Shown: piece by piece, positions 22,567-35,159 of the stretch
How the letters are laid out: every line of letters begins with the position of its first letter
Position numbering within the stretch: position 1 is the first letter of the stretch
NCBI GenBank assembly: GCA_013076295.1
Contig: RQOL01000861.1
Coordinates: 5,000,235-5,064,234, forward strand
From: Sanderia malayensis
Lineage: Eukaryota > Cnidaria > Scyphozoa > Semaeostomeae > Pelagiidae
DNA: 64,000 bases
Reading direction: 5' to 3'
Translations under genes and position numbers: made by a program
Notes under the pieces: model-generated
Databases searched by the model: none
Seen by the model: the letters and a program-made list of their open reading frames with translations, nothing else
Told to the model about the DNA's origin: nothing

Positions 22567-22660
22567 CAAGTGAACGACTGAGTTTGGTTGGTGAAATGTA
22601 CGACCACAGCCCTTTTCTTCTATAAGTAGGATTACCATTCAGTCAACATTCCATATAAGG
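22567..22660 (-). promoter_or_regulatory. Promoter of the distal light-chain form: CArG box, TATA-like box, leader donor
   Basis: Reading the minus strand, CCATATAAGG at 22660-22651 is an exact CArG box. About 30 bases further on is a TATA-like CTTATAGAAG (about 22626-22617). A GTGAGT donor at 22566 could end a short leader exon. This order and spacing look like a compact muscle-type promoter. The leader could splice to an acceptor just before the distal ATG (CTTCAAG at 22510, leaving an intron of only about 57 nt) or to the proximal acceptor at 20989. Confidence 0.5.
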
Positions 22661-23195
22661 CAAACACACGTATGAATGCATCTGCAGGCAACTGCACTCA
22701 CCAACGCTATCTGTTCACCGTTGTGCAATTTCAGAAAGAAAAAAATCCCTATAATTTTCAACCGAACACACTAACAGTATTTCTCTCACATCTGGTTAAA
22801 GTTTAATCGAATTCTTGTTAACAGAAGTTGTTATATAGTCTCCAGCATTATGCAAGCCTCTTGAACACTGCTTTAGAAAATATTGCTCGACATTCCTAAA
22901 GTCAAAACATTCATCTGGCATTTTTCGCCACACCAAGCAGCAAGTCATGGAAAAAATTGTCAGAAACAAAGATAAAATGTTCATCATATCAACTCAAATT
23001 ATCTTTAGTTTTATTTCTTGCATATGAAGACAATTCTAGAAAACAGATGGCAAAATTTCGCTGATAATTTAGGTTAGACATTTTTTCTGAAATCCTTATC
23101 CCAAGGACTCTGCGTGCTTTTCTTCAAATGAACAAAGAAACCAATTCAAAGGATTATAAATAATATTATGCGAGAAATAAAAAGATTTCCAGTAC
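22661..23195. other. Spacer between the light-chain promoter and the WDR43 3' end
   Basis: Upstream flank of the distal light-chain promoter and downstream flank of WDR43. I see no gene, repeat or clear motif here. Confidence 0.5.
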
Positions 23196-23201
23196 TTTAT
23201 T
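23196..23201 (-). terminator. Candidate poly(A) signal of WDR43
   Basis: AATAAA on the minus strand about 430 bases beyond the WDR43 stop at 23632. It is the first full hexamer I found downstream of the gene. Confidence 0.4.
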
Positions 23202-23631
23202 ATTTTCCACATCTAATCAAGTACACATTCAATGTATAGATATACAAAGCTCATCCGTATTTAGATGTTAAGAACGATTGTCTGTACAATACGGTTGTAG
23301 AAATCAAGCCAAAGACATTCTATGGTCCAGGAAACAATAGTATACACCAACCACCCCCTTGGCCTCTAGTCCAATTACCCAAGCCATGTTTTGATTATGA
23401 CGATTAGCGCACAAACAGAGAATGAGGTAAATGAAATCAATTCATCACGTGAGTAGTATCTTTAGATAAAGCTTAAAATTGCATGTCTGACATTAAGTAT
23501 CAAAGGTAAAATATATGTGAAAATATTTAACCATAGCCATGTAAAAAATGGAGACCAGTTCATTATAATTTTTGTAGTAATTAAAAAGCAACGTTTGAAT
23601 TGCGAAAAAGTCATAACCTTGTCTCGTAGTT

Positions 23632-26600
23632 TTACTCGACTTCACCGTCAGACGAATCTTCATTTTCACCTTCCAAAGACGGCGTTGATTCATCCTACAA
23701 AAGCAACAATGTTGAAAGAATCAGACAAGATTGACTACAAAGTATACATATACATGCTTGTCTAAAAGTATATGTGATTATAAGCAAACAAAAGCTACAT
23801 TCTGCAGAATGCCCAGGTATACAAGCATTCAAGCAAAAAGAAACATTAACATTAGATAAACGAATTAATAAATTACTGTACTATGTGATAATATAGTGTT
23901 TCGAGCACTACTCGTCTACACATATGAAGGATAACCCTTAGAAGTAAAGAATGCAAAGTTAAAGAACAATGGGACAGTGACGTGAGAGGGAAGGAGTAGC
24001 TAGAGCATAATAAGTAAGAAAAATGTTTATTGAGTCCTGAAGGAAAAACTATAATAATTTTCCTATTTTCTAGTATTTTACGTTCAGTATTGTCCTATGG
24101 TGCATAAACGAGTCCACATATAGACAAACCAGCAATTAAATGGTACTTTGAATTGAAGCGCTTCCAGATGTTCAGGTCGCTGTCACTTGCTCATATTTGC
24201 ATGTTTATGTATGCTGAATGTACTGAATGCAGACCAAGATTTACTGGTCGAAATTACCCAGGTTCAACACAAGGTTCAACACAAGAAGCACAAAAGAAAC
24301 ACAAACTTCTCTTACCATCGATTCATCATCATCGTCTTCATCATCTTCTTCGTCATCTTCCTTCTCTGGATCTTCATCACTATCATCTTCATCCTCCATG
24401 ACGTCAGGAATTCTGTCCATGCTTAGTCCGTCACCATCTTCAACTTCTTCTGAGAAAAATAAAAGCATAATCGATTAATAGTCTGCTGAAACAACATTCT
24501 GCTTACAAACTGCAAAGCCCATTACTTCATTTTCAGTTCACAAAATTGCATGTCAGCCGATAGTGTAATATTCTCTCTATAAATGCACACACCTACGCAT
24601 AGTGCTCTCTCTAGCTACAATAGTGGACAAAAGTTCTTGGGACACTTAAACAAGTGCGATAAAAATGCTATCACCCGCAAACTTCATTGCCAGCGGGCTC
24701 CACTCAACCCCCATCCCCCAAAACAATGCTGTGTTATCGACCAGAGCCTTGTAATCACCGTGACATATGCCTTTCTCTGGAGACAACATTCTTTGAGGGA
24801 GGAGGGATATGAAATCTACTTCCAACATTCATAGAAATCGAAGGTGTCCCAGATTGCTTGTCCACTATTGTATCTCTTTCCTCTAAAATTAACCGACTAC
24901 AAAATGCAAAAACTCGACTAAAAGAGCGTCAACCACAAAACACTGCTGATTTACCTGTATCTTCATATGACAAGACAGCATTATTAACATCAGAAATAGC
25001 AATAGTTGATGTCTTTCGGTGGCTAATCTATAAATAAAAAGTGATCATCGTCATCATCGACATCAAAAATATCAAAAATAACAATAATGACCGCCAGATT
25101 CATTACAATCACAATCATGATTAATAAACTTACATGGTTTAATAACAGGTCTAGTCGTCCATGTAGCTTGCTGAGTTTAGGATATAGCTTAGTCCTCGTG
25201 TCCAGTGTCTGGTACAAAGTACTAAGGCTACTCATTAAGTTCGGCATCTGAGAAAATGAATGAAGACAAAGTTCATTATTAAACACAAAACCAATGCTTG
25301 AGACATGCAGAGATTTCAATGCATATCTTATTCGGTCAGTTGCTGGTAGGTACAGAGCAAAATGAGCTTTGAAGATAGAGAAACAATATAAGTGCAATTT
25401 ACTTACCGACGTTAGATAAGTCATGTGAACATTCAGCAGAACTCGAATCCAAATCGTCAATTCGTGCCCTCTAAAATCAATAGAAATTAGGTAGTCAAAT
25501 GTACAATGATCAAATAAGAAGTAAGAAGCAAAAAATGCTTAAATGTCAAGTTACAAATGCGATGTCCAGCTTGAACAATATGGATGGCAGTTATGACGAA
25601 GAATTTCACACTAACCTGGCAGGATTTTTTTGGATTCTGCTGACAATCTAGAACAAGAAATCGACAATCATAAATTAGCAATGAGCAATCAACAATCAGC
25701 AATCAACAATCGATAACTCAACATCAGGTATTCGATTTGGGAATGAAAGACATGTCGAAACAATCCAGTTCGAGGGAGAAAGAAAGGAAGAAAGAAATGT
25801 GCCCTTATATATCAGCATAAATCAGACACAACTCAACATGCCCACATGATGTAGGCACACTAAAGAGGTCTGCGTATATCGCTCAACAGGTTGATGTGTG
25901 GCTACAAATAAGCCCGTTTCAGCGTCCTGCAATTCATTTCTACCAATCTACAAACTCGAGTCAAAAACCTACAAGCTCAAACCTACAAAACATTTCCTTA
26001 CCTTGTTGATCAGTGTCAGAACGGATGAAGATGAAAGTCTATTAGCAGTGCTAACTACGATGGCTTCTTTACTGGCTTTGTATAGCACGTCATCTATAAG
26101 TTTGTCATCATCACTGTGCAGCCCTTGGGAAAGCATCTGAGTTAACGATGCAGCATTCGGGCGTTCATTTCTGAAAAAAGAGCAACCATTCAAATATAAA
26201 TTTTTGTCAACGTAGGATTTGACTTTTAGAAGAACTTGAAATTACTTCAAGTCGTGCTTCAAGCATGAATACAGTCGATTGAAACGAGCACGGGGCTGCT
26301 TTGCGATGAAAATTAAAAAACTTGTCAACGAGCGTTACCTTTTTTGTTTTCTGTCTTTCAACATTGCAACACTCGCCTTTAACCTATCTTCCAATGTCAA
26401 CTAAAAAATCAATTAATCATCAAAAATAATATCGAAAGGGTGCATGTAGCAAAGAACTAAAGCAACACAAAGGCGAGAGAAAGACGTGTTACAGAATTTA
26501 TAAATTGAATAGTTGGCAAAAAAAATCGTTATTAATTTTAGCATTACAAGTCCAACACACCTCTTGATTTCCTTTCGCAGAGGTTTCTTTGCTCTTAACT

Positions 26601-29600
26601 TGACTTTGCAAGCTTCCAGATAACCTGTTATTGCTAATCGTAGCAGTTGAGCTGATGACGACAGACTTATTCTCAATTTTTGGAATCTTCTTCTCTTTCT
26701 TATCTGACTCAGAATCTTCTTTCAGAAAGTTCTGCATTGTATCTCTCTCAAGTTTGCACCCGTTTTCTAAAGAAGACAGTTTCTAGAACAAAATAAGAGA
26801 TCAATACTAATGAACAGCATAAAAGTTTGAAAAGCGACTTTAGCTCTTTAAAGATAAACCTCATAATACACATAAAAATGACAAACATGCAGATATAATG
26901 CATTTGACGCTGGAAAGATTAGATTAGAGATGCAAACTTACAATTTTTTCAAATGTTGGCCTTATTGGTGAGCCGTATACCAACAGCAAAGATTTATCAT
27001 CAGCCAACAGTTTTATTGCAAGCAAACTGTGCGAGATTGGTAATTTTTTCTGCAATAAAATGGCAGTATTAGTAATTTATAACCTTAGGAATTGAAATAT
27101 GCGATGAAATTAAAGTTTCAGACAAAATATGCTACCTCTTCGCTATTGCGTTTAACAAGTTGAAATTTCAGCGAAGAATTGATTGGTTTTGGCATTTTTC
27201 TAAAAAAAGAGACCAATGATAAATGCACACATGCACACAGAAGTACATATGCCTTAACAAACTCAGTAACTCCATGAATAACTAGCCAACTCAGTAGCAA
27301 TAATACCTCTGGTAGATAATACAGCTGTCAGATTAAGAAACACAAACATACCCATTCAATACATGCTTGAAAACATTGACCCTTCCACCCAAACATGCTA
27401 CACTGAGATGCAGTTGCTGCAAGAAAACAAAGTTTAGCTTCATACAACCATGATATGCAAAAATGATGAACAAATCCTTAATGATTAACTCTACACATTG
27501 CAAATAACAAGCACTCTCAAAACTGATTAATGAATGGCAAATAGGCATGCTAGTGTATTAAATTTAAGCACCTGTTCTTCTGAAAGATTTAAATCAACAG
27601 CAACTGGCTCATCTGGAGTCATGAAGCAAGAAACAGCACTTTTCTCCATGCAAGACGGATCATAATGCCTAAGGTCAAGATCAAGATTCATTATTCCAAA
27701 TATCAGATAATAATACGGTTGATCCCAACTCAAATTTGAACACCAAATGGAAATAAAATTAGGTCAACATATTAAAAGTTTCAGATATCCAAAGTAACTA
27801 GCATGATTCTTTACTTGGTCAGAAGTAAGAATTATGAGTACTTCAAATTATTGAATAAGCCACTGGGGAGTTACTGGCAAAAACAAACTTTTAGCTGAAT
27901 TTTTAGTTACTACTAAGCGTTATTGAAGCTTAGCATTAATGCACTATGAATGTTATTAATTAGCTTCACAGAATGTGCAGCTCATTATTAATGAAATTCT
28001 CGGTTTAACCATGCTGCGATTTGCAATACATTCGCTACAGAATTTCAATATCTTAATGCTTGGACTCAATAGCCTTGCAAATGATTATCAAGATAGGGGC
28101 TCAATTGAAGAGGAGGCCTTATTTGGAGGTGAGGGCTTACTCAAGGATTTACAATAATTGAGATAGTAAGACACAGTTGTTGATAAAATTGTGTAAATAA
28201 GGGTTCAAGCTAATGAGGGTGTGCAAATCAAGATAAGGTCAAGGCAGACAGTAGTTGCCTTTTTGATGTTTGACTGTATGTATCGAACAAGTGTCCCAAA
28301 TAGAAAAGGCTACAATCTGGGCAAAATAAAACCCCATCTCACCATGCATTGACTATCTGATCTTCTTTGGCTGAAGACAGAAAGTAGCAATCGTCTTTGT
28401 AGCTTCTCGAATTTGTAAGAGGAACAAAGTGTAAAGAGGTGACTGGGTTCACATGACCAGTGAATTTCTGTTAAAACAAGCAATATATCATATCAATAAT
28501 GTATGTATATTCAAATATATGACAGGAACACATGTCGTGAGAGTTGCAATGCTAATATACTTTAGCTATTTTCCAATGGTCACTGGATGTTCCATTGCAT
28601 ACACACTAACTTCTCAATGAACAGAAATTAATAGATTACTAAATATGAAAACATAAACTATTTATACCTGTAACAGTTGTTTTGTATCTATATCCCATAA
28701 TTTTATTGATCTTCCAGCTGTTAATAGACATGTTCCATCAGGACTTGCTTCTAACTTTGTAACTGAGCATTTATCTGCCTTCCATTTACTGCAAAATAAA
28801 TGTGCAATGGAACAACATAATTAAGCTACACCAAACTGAGAAGAAGGCATGCATCTTTAAGCATTAAGCATGACATAGTATCTAAACCATCATAATAAAT
28901 ACAGAAATAAAATAATGAAACAATATTTACCTTTTTACATTCATGGATGGGTATGACCATTCGATAATGTTTTTATCATTGGATGCAGAAAACATTGCTT
29001 CCTTTGTTGAATTGAAACATATATCATTTACCGTTTCTGTGTGTTCTTTTTCCTTGAGAAGAAAAATGAGAAGAATAATTATCAAACATCCTTCAAGTTT
29101 AACAATTTTTTCCTGTGGGCTTTACACACCCCCTTACTCCAACATAAAACAATGTTGTTCTATCCACAAGGTTATTGTGGTCACCATACAAATGGAATGT
29201 TTCAAAATTCTTTGGGGGGAGGTGATAAATGGTACACGCAGCATTCAATTAGAAAAAAGTGTCCCAAGACTTTAACCACTTTTATTTCATACTACCATCA
29301 AAAAGATATTATCAGTGATTCCTTTATGAGAGGGGTGCTCATATGAGGAACTTTCGTTTCAAGATATTCTGCCCAAAGACAATTTCACCCATAAAGCAAT
29401 TTTCAATTCACCTTCATTATCTTTAAGCCCTCATTTCGCCCACCTACTGATTATATAGCCCTCAGAGTAAAACACTAATTAATTAATCTTTCTTGGGAGA
29501 GGTGGATTGAACAATTTGAATAGGTAAAAACTGGTTTGAGGGCAAAACATTCTGAAAGCGTTACAGCATTTTAAGCTGTAGCTTCCATTTGCAAGTAATC

Positions 29601-30415
29601 TAGTATACAAAAATAATCACAAGCTTCTGAATTCTTCAAAGTGAATCCTATTCAATCTACACAAAATGCATCCTTGCTATACTTGCTTATCTCTGTTCGA
29701 TGTTACGTTCATTTTCAGCCCGGGACCCTGTTGAATTGTACTCTTTATCAATATAAGTGTTGATAGCTTTAGAGGGAAAGCTTACCATAATCGTTTTTAC
29801 TTCAAGCATGTCTGTATCCAACAATAGTATGGAGCCCTGCAATGTTCCAAGTGCCAGATAACTTTTCCCATCGTTATCAGCAGCAATAGACCGTTTACGA
29901 GTCTCCTGTGCAAATAATGTAATATCATAGTAAGATAAGTGTGTGGTGTAAACTACTATTATGATATCATATCTTGTATTTCACAAAGAAAAGAAACCTC
30001 GTGGCTTACTGGTCTGCACAACAAAATTATTGGTACGAAAAATGAAGATATAACTAACACGTCACGTGTTCAATAGTTTTGACGATTTTAACGCTAGGAA
30101 CAAAACTAAAAACTTAAACAAACAAAATTTTAGAACTAATTTACCCCGCAGAAATCCACAAATATATAGATACAATTTCGCTATAAAACGTGGACACAAG
30201 ATACTAACCTTTTTAGGCCTAGACCTGCCATTTTGAGCATTGTATGTCCAGCATAAGCAAGAACACGTTATTTGAAGATTGGATTGAGGTGACCATTCAC
30301 TTGAAAGCTTGCCATTACTCGTTTCCCATAGCCTGAGCCTTCCATCGGGAGCAAGCGCGGCCAATTCGCCGGCATTTTTATGAAAAGAATATTTATATTT
30401 CGAAGAAGACTTCAT
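23632..30415 (-). CDS. WDR43: WDR43 / UTP5 homologue, small-subunit processome protein (18 coding exons)
   Basis: Coding exons: 30415-30209, 29905-29786, 29052-28931, 28788-28668, 28467-28343, 27668-27572, 27416-27352, 27199-27136, 27049-26942, 26782-26561, 26400-26339, 26170-26002, 25647-25616, 25470-25407, 25247-25134, 25027-24955, 24449-24316, 23694-23632. Every junction is in phase and the total is 653 aa (human WDR43 is about 677). Residues 1 to about 340 form WD40 repeats, for example APDGRLRLWETSNGKL and SPDGTCLLTAGRSIKLWDID. After a charged linker (344-417), residues about 418-570 are the alpha-helical Utp12-type domain (LTLEDRLKASVAML, LYQTLDTRTKLYPKLSKLHG). The tail (589-653) is strongly acidic, typical of nucleolar processing factors. 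WDR43 is the animal counterpart of yeast Utp5, part of the t-UTP complex that links rDNA transcription to 18S pre-rRNA processing. One exon is only 32 nt. Introns 2 and 16 carry MITE copies. Confidence 0.95.
24618..24870. mobile_element. Tc1/mariner-like MITE with TA target site
   Basis: A 253-bp element in WDR43 intron 16. The left end CAATAGTGGACAA...TTGGGACAC is matched in inverted form by the right end GTGTCCCAGATTGCTTGTCCACTATTG. A TA dinucleotide flanks each side (24616-24617 and 24871-24872), the target duplication of Tc1/mariner-class elements. There is no transposase frame, so it is non-autonomous. Confidence 0.75.
29116..29280. mobile_element. Degraded second copy of the TA-flanked MITE
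   Basis: The interior and right part resemble the 24618-24870 element in the same order: a GGGCT/CCCCC stretch, ACAATG with TGT, a GTCACC segment, and a right end with AAGTGTCCCAAGACTT. The left inverted end is missing. It lies in WDR43 intron 2. Confidence 0.45.
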
Positions 30416-33400
30416 TTTTCACTCACATGGTTCTTCAACAATCAGCGCGTTGCTTTCCTCGTGAGCATGCGCAGAGCTATACATTAATCAACAACAGCAG
30501 CAACAGTTTAAAACATGCCCACAGGGAAACAAAAAAGCAATAAATTTATACTTCATACGTCATAAATTTTATATTTCATATATTTGCTCGAATACTCGAT
30601 ATAAAACCTCTTTATTTATTTTCACATCTGACTTATAAATAACCTGTACGATAAAACTGCTCAAATAATAGGAATAAATAAATTAGAATAGCTTCAATGA
30701 ACTTTAAAAATCTGTTCAAATACAGTAAAACCAAGCATACAAGAAATTGCAAAATCTTTTACTTTACTACAAAGCCTTAAGTACCGGCAAAGCATAGGAA
30801 GGAGCGTACCAGTAGATGGAGGGGGGTTACTACAATAGAAGAAACAATTGAAAATTGCCCCCGCTGACAAATTAAAGCTCGATTTTTGGCCCCAATAGCC
30901 ATTGAGTGCAAGAGAGCGTGACAGTTCTGCTACTCCAATGTCACAGCACTGCGTTGTAGATAAGTAAAGCAAAAAGGTGGGGGAGGAGGTGCGGCTTCTA
31001 TGCCAGTGCTTTAAAGTTAACAAGAAATTGCGTTCTAAAACTGACTTAAAATGTCTTTATGAATAATATTTAAAGCTGCATACATAGGCCAAGACCAAAA
31101 ATAAAGATATCAAAGAACCTTAATTCGCAAGTTCCGGAAATATACTCCTTGGAAGTAGTAGCTCTCATAGAAGTTTTATAAACTGAATTATATTCAAAAC
31201 CTGAAGCAAAGTAGGAGTTCAGCTTCATATTGATTCTAATGCTGCCTCTGCTACTGAAGTAGGCACCTGTATTTAATGGTAAACTGACTTTATAATTCAT
31301 ATTATTCATAAAATGCATATCCTCACCAGCACGAGTCGGAGGAGAAACTCAGTTTGTGTCGTGTAATACGACGGACAATTGTCACAATTTCATTGTGTTG
31401 TCAAACAGCTAACATACGAAGATCAACCGGGCTATTTTGGGGCGTCGACGGGGTGCACAAACAATGAAAGATTGCGCCATAAAATCGGGAGTCAAACTGC
31501 ACATTTCAGAAGTAATCAAAAGGAAAACTATGATATTTAAAACCAAATGCAACAATTACATGAACGGAGCTTACATTGTATCTTAAGCTTATATTTGCAA
31601 TGTAATTTATATTCCACATTAACATTTCTTGACTTCCAGAGCACATAAAGCAATTTCCAATATGCTATTTTGGCATTTAAGGCTGTGTCTGTATCTTTAT
31701 AGAATCTCTGTTATCTTTGACAAGGAAACGTCCAGTCAATTCACTGATTAGAAATCTAAGTACTCCTAACTCGTCTACAGCATCATTTTCTTTATCATTC
31801 CTAGTAAATTCTTAATAGCCATCACTTTAGCAAACTGGAAAGATAAACTTGGTTCATGAAATACACGATAAAGCTCCATGCTTATATGAACAACGAATAA
31901 CGACAACCCATTTCACGCAAGAGTTACAAAAACGGTAGAAGAATGCCCGTATCTAAAAATATGTAATATGCAAGTCGCCAGTACATTTCTATGCAGCCAA
32001 TAAAGCAAGGGTTTGTTGTGGAGAAGAGGGGAACAGCTAAGAGGGGAAAAGTCTGAGAAGCACTGAACTCATTTTGGCTTCCAATGTATAGTGCAGTCAA
32101 ATTTTGATAAGAATCATTTTCTTCTTGAAATTAAGTTTAACATATAGAACACCGTATTTTTACTTTGATGTTTTTCGATTATGATTAAGGTCAGCAGGGC
32201 TTCGATGTTGCGAAACCTTATTGACTGTCGAGCAACTCTCTTATTCCCTTAGAGGGGTGGGAGTGGCTTGGTTCCCCATCGAGGTTCAACTGTACTTTAG
32301 CGAATGTTCTCAAACTGATAATTGTTGTGAAATGAAGAGATGATGAACGCACGACAGACGTGCTCATAAATGATGCACAACCAGTCACTCGGGTTCTCAG
32401 ATTAAATCGAAAAAACTAAGCCAAGGCCCGGATAAGTCCTGTAATCACGAGTGGAACTGAGGAGTCTGTCAGGATCTGCCTGTTAACTTTCTCATGCCTC
32501 TATCAAAACAGAAATTCTATACAAGCAAGGCAAACTGTCTTCAAGTACTAAGAGAAAAAATCGACCAGGAAAAATATAGTTATAAACCTTTGTAGATATA
32601 TTTAAAAAACCATATAGGTAACCACACTAAATATACCTTACATACTCAAGTTAGATCCAAAAAAATAGAAAGCTAGAATAAAGAATACAAAGGGGAGGGA
32701 GATTCGAACAAGTAAAGGGGTAAAAGCATTAAATTGCTATTTTACAAATAAAGATAACAAATTATCGATTATGAATTTGCGATTTTGCACTACATCAATG
32801 TTCTAATACAATGTTTTCGAATCAATCAATGTCATAAGAACACGCTGCTTCATAAGACCACGTGCTTTATGCGCTTGAATTAATCGACAGATATGTACTA
32901 ACACGATATTTCACATTATATATATTATGAATCAACTGTATCACCATGCAACTAAATAACCACATCTTGTGGGCCAGGCCCCGACAATTAAGGGAAATGA
33001 AAGCGATAATTTTAATACTCAATCAATCAAAGCCTAATTACTGGTGAATTAATCGAATCGCTTAATGAAGTTGAAGGACTGTATAAGATGATCTTGTTAT
33101 GAAATTAAGGTCTGCTTTGTTCGCTACTTGTTAAGTTTAATTCCCTGATTGCGAGTTTCAAATAATTTCTAATGACCGTCAGTTAGGCTGCGTGCTAGTA
33201 AAACGATTTCCTAATTTGCCGTAACTGGATTTCGCTCGTGTCTGCCAGGGTTGAGTAAATCGATATTTCAAACCTGCTCTCTGCTATTATATACTAGTAA
33301 CAAACACGTGAGCCGTTGCTGCACTAAATAACTGGCGGCATAACGATACAAGTAAACCATCCTTCATTCTATAGAAGCATTATTTCAAACAACTGTTATT

Positions 33401-34871
33401 TTAGATAGGACATTCTTGTGCCAGGTTTTAACTGAAAGAGCAGGGGCAGCAAAGAACTTCAAAGGGGGCTTGTGGGTCATTATGGGGACTGTCGCCTCGT
33501 AGTAATGGTCTAGCAATGAGGAAACACTCGAGTAAGTGTAACAGTTTACCCAAACATCAAGAATGAGCTGATTACCTTGCTTTCACTGAGCAATGAATGT
33601 AGATACCACAACTGGTATTCTTCGCTTAAAGTTTGCCGAGTTTCATATAGCCATCAGAATAAAAAGCTTGGTGAACCGAAGAAAACCGTACCAACTCCGC
33701 TTGCAACAAAATTCATAGACTAACAAATGTTCAGAAATATTATTCTATTTTTATTCTTAGCTCGCTTTAACAAGGACATAACTTCTAGTTGACGACAAGA
33801 GAGTGTAATCAAGCAAAAAATCTATTTTTAGATTAGATCAGAAGCATGCTTTTCGTAATAATAGGAAAAGGAGCTGTTTTGGAATTAGATTGAAAATGAT
33901 AAGACACGACACCCAAATACTCCTTTTCGTTATGATTGACTCGAGCAATCAACTCTAAAATAATGTTTACACAAGAAAAGATTAGATCAAATGAAGATCA
34001 TAGTGCATTTGACTGTGGTTCTCTTGAAGTTTTGTTTGATGTGTTTTGAAGAGAACAAGTAGATGACAATAAAGAATAAGCACCAGATGTTCATGTCGAA
34101 GCAAATTCCTCTATATCATCAGCAATAACATGAATAGTGTAATAGGAAAAAACCCTAACTTCAACTGCAAACAACCATAGGTTGTCTCAACAGAACTGAT
34201 AAGCAAGGTTGGTAAACAACGAGAAATTGCAGTTAATTGTACAGTGAAAATGTTTAACAACCATCTCGCTTATCTTGTTAGGAATCATTTGTATGAGTGG
34301 ATATTTTCATTGGACATAGAATCAAGTAATTGTGAAATTCAATGAAAAGTGATATATTACCAAAAACATTGCTTTGAAAACGGAGAATTGACACTAGAAT
34401 TGCATGTGCTAATCTTTGCAATAATCCCACGTGCTCTGTCTTACAATCTCATGATCTGAAAAATCAGAACATTGAGCAATTTACTACGGGTAATTTCATC
34501 AATTCAAAATCGTTGGATAATGTAAACAAATTTTGAATTAAATAAAATCGAAGACTGAGAGAATTATTACTTCATGTTGAATGATGGGTTTTAAGTTATT
34601 GGAACAATCTAGATTGGGAATTCGCATGGCTTTATAAACAAAAACAAAATCTATCTATCTATGGGGAAAGACACTGGTACACGTTGGAGCAATCATTAAA
34701 GCCAACCCTAACAAGAGACATATAACCCCAAAATCCCAAGAAAAACCGAATGCATCATCTGTTTGAATTTTTTCAATACTACCATGGCATAGCTTATTAG
34801 TAAAAACATTTCTAATTAGCGCAGTAGAGAATGCTTGAAGCATGCCAATATGACCACAACATTCTCGTTAA

Positions 34872-35159
34872 AAGATATATGACCCACGCGTAACAATGAT
34901 CAGGCCAGCCGAGGAAGAAAAAGGCAAGTTTGGTGGAGGGATTATCAAACTTAAATTCATCGAGGAAGGAAAAACTCCATATCTGCGGCCAATTACGATT
35001 TGAATTTGGACGAACTTGACAATAGCAATGGTCCGCGAGGAATACGTTTCTCTGCTGGATGGGTACGAATTACTGGGATTAATATGCAAAGAGCTCGTAA
35101 TCGCTCAAAACGATAGCTTCCGAAAGAGAATTTTGCTGGGGCTTAAGTGTTCATTCTGA
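34872..35159 (+). other. Open frame with one in-frame TGA, unrecognised
   Basis: A plus-strand frame stays open from 34872 to a TGA at 35001-35003 and continues open in the same frame to a TGA at 35157-35159. Parts read like protein (MIRPAEEEKGKFGGGIIKLK, then MVREEYVSLLDGYELLGLIC). I recognise no family and see no convincing splice sites. It could be a decayed exon or retrocopy, or chance; the minus strand is also open over part of it. Confidence 0.25.

Noticed and set aside
24153..24478. Plus-strand frames rich in Ser or His opposite the WDR43 acidic exon
   Set aside because: They are antisense shadows of the Asp/Glu-rich exon 24449-24316, whose GAT/GAA codons read as serine or histidine repeats on the other strand.
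27440..27540. C/D-box-like motifs ATGATGA ... CTGA on the plus strand
   Set aside because: The flanks cannot pair and the orientation is antisense to the host gene.
23632..30415. snoRNAs inside WDR43 introns, since human WDR43 hosts C/D snoRNAs
   Set aside because: I scanned the introns for a TGATGA C box followed by a CTGA D box on the host strand and found no pair with a terminal stem. One C/D-like pair at about 27460-27530 is on the opposite strand and lacks a stem.
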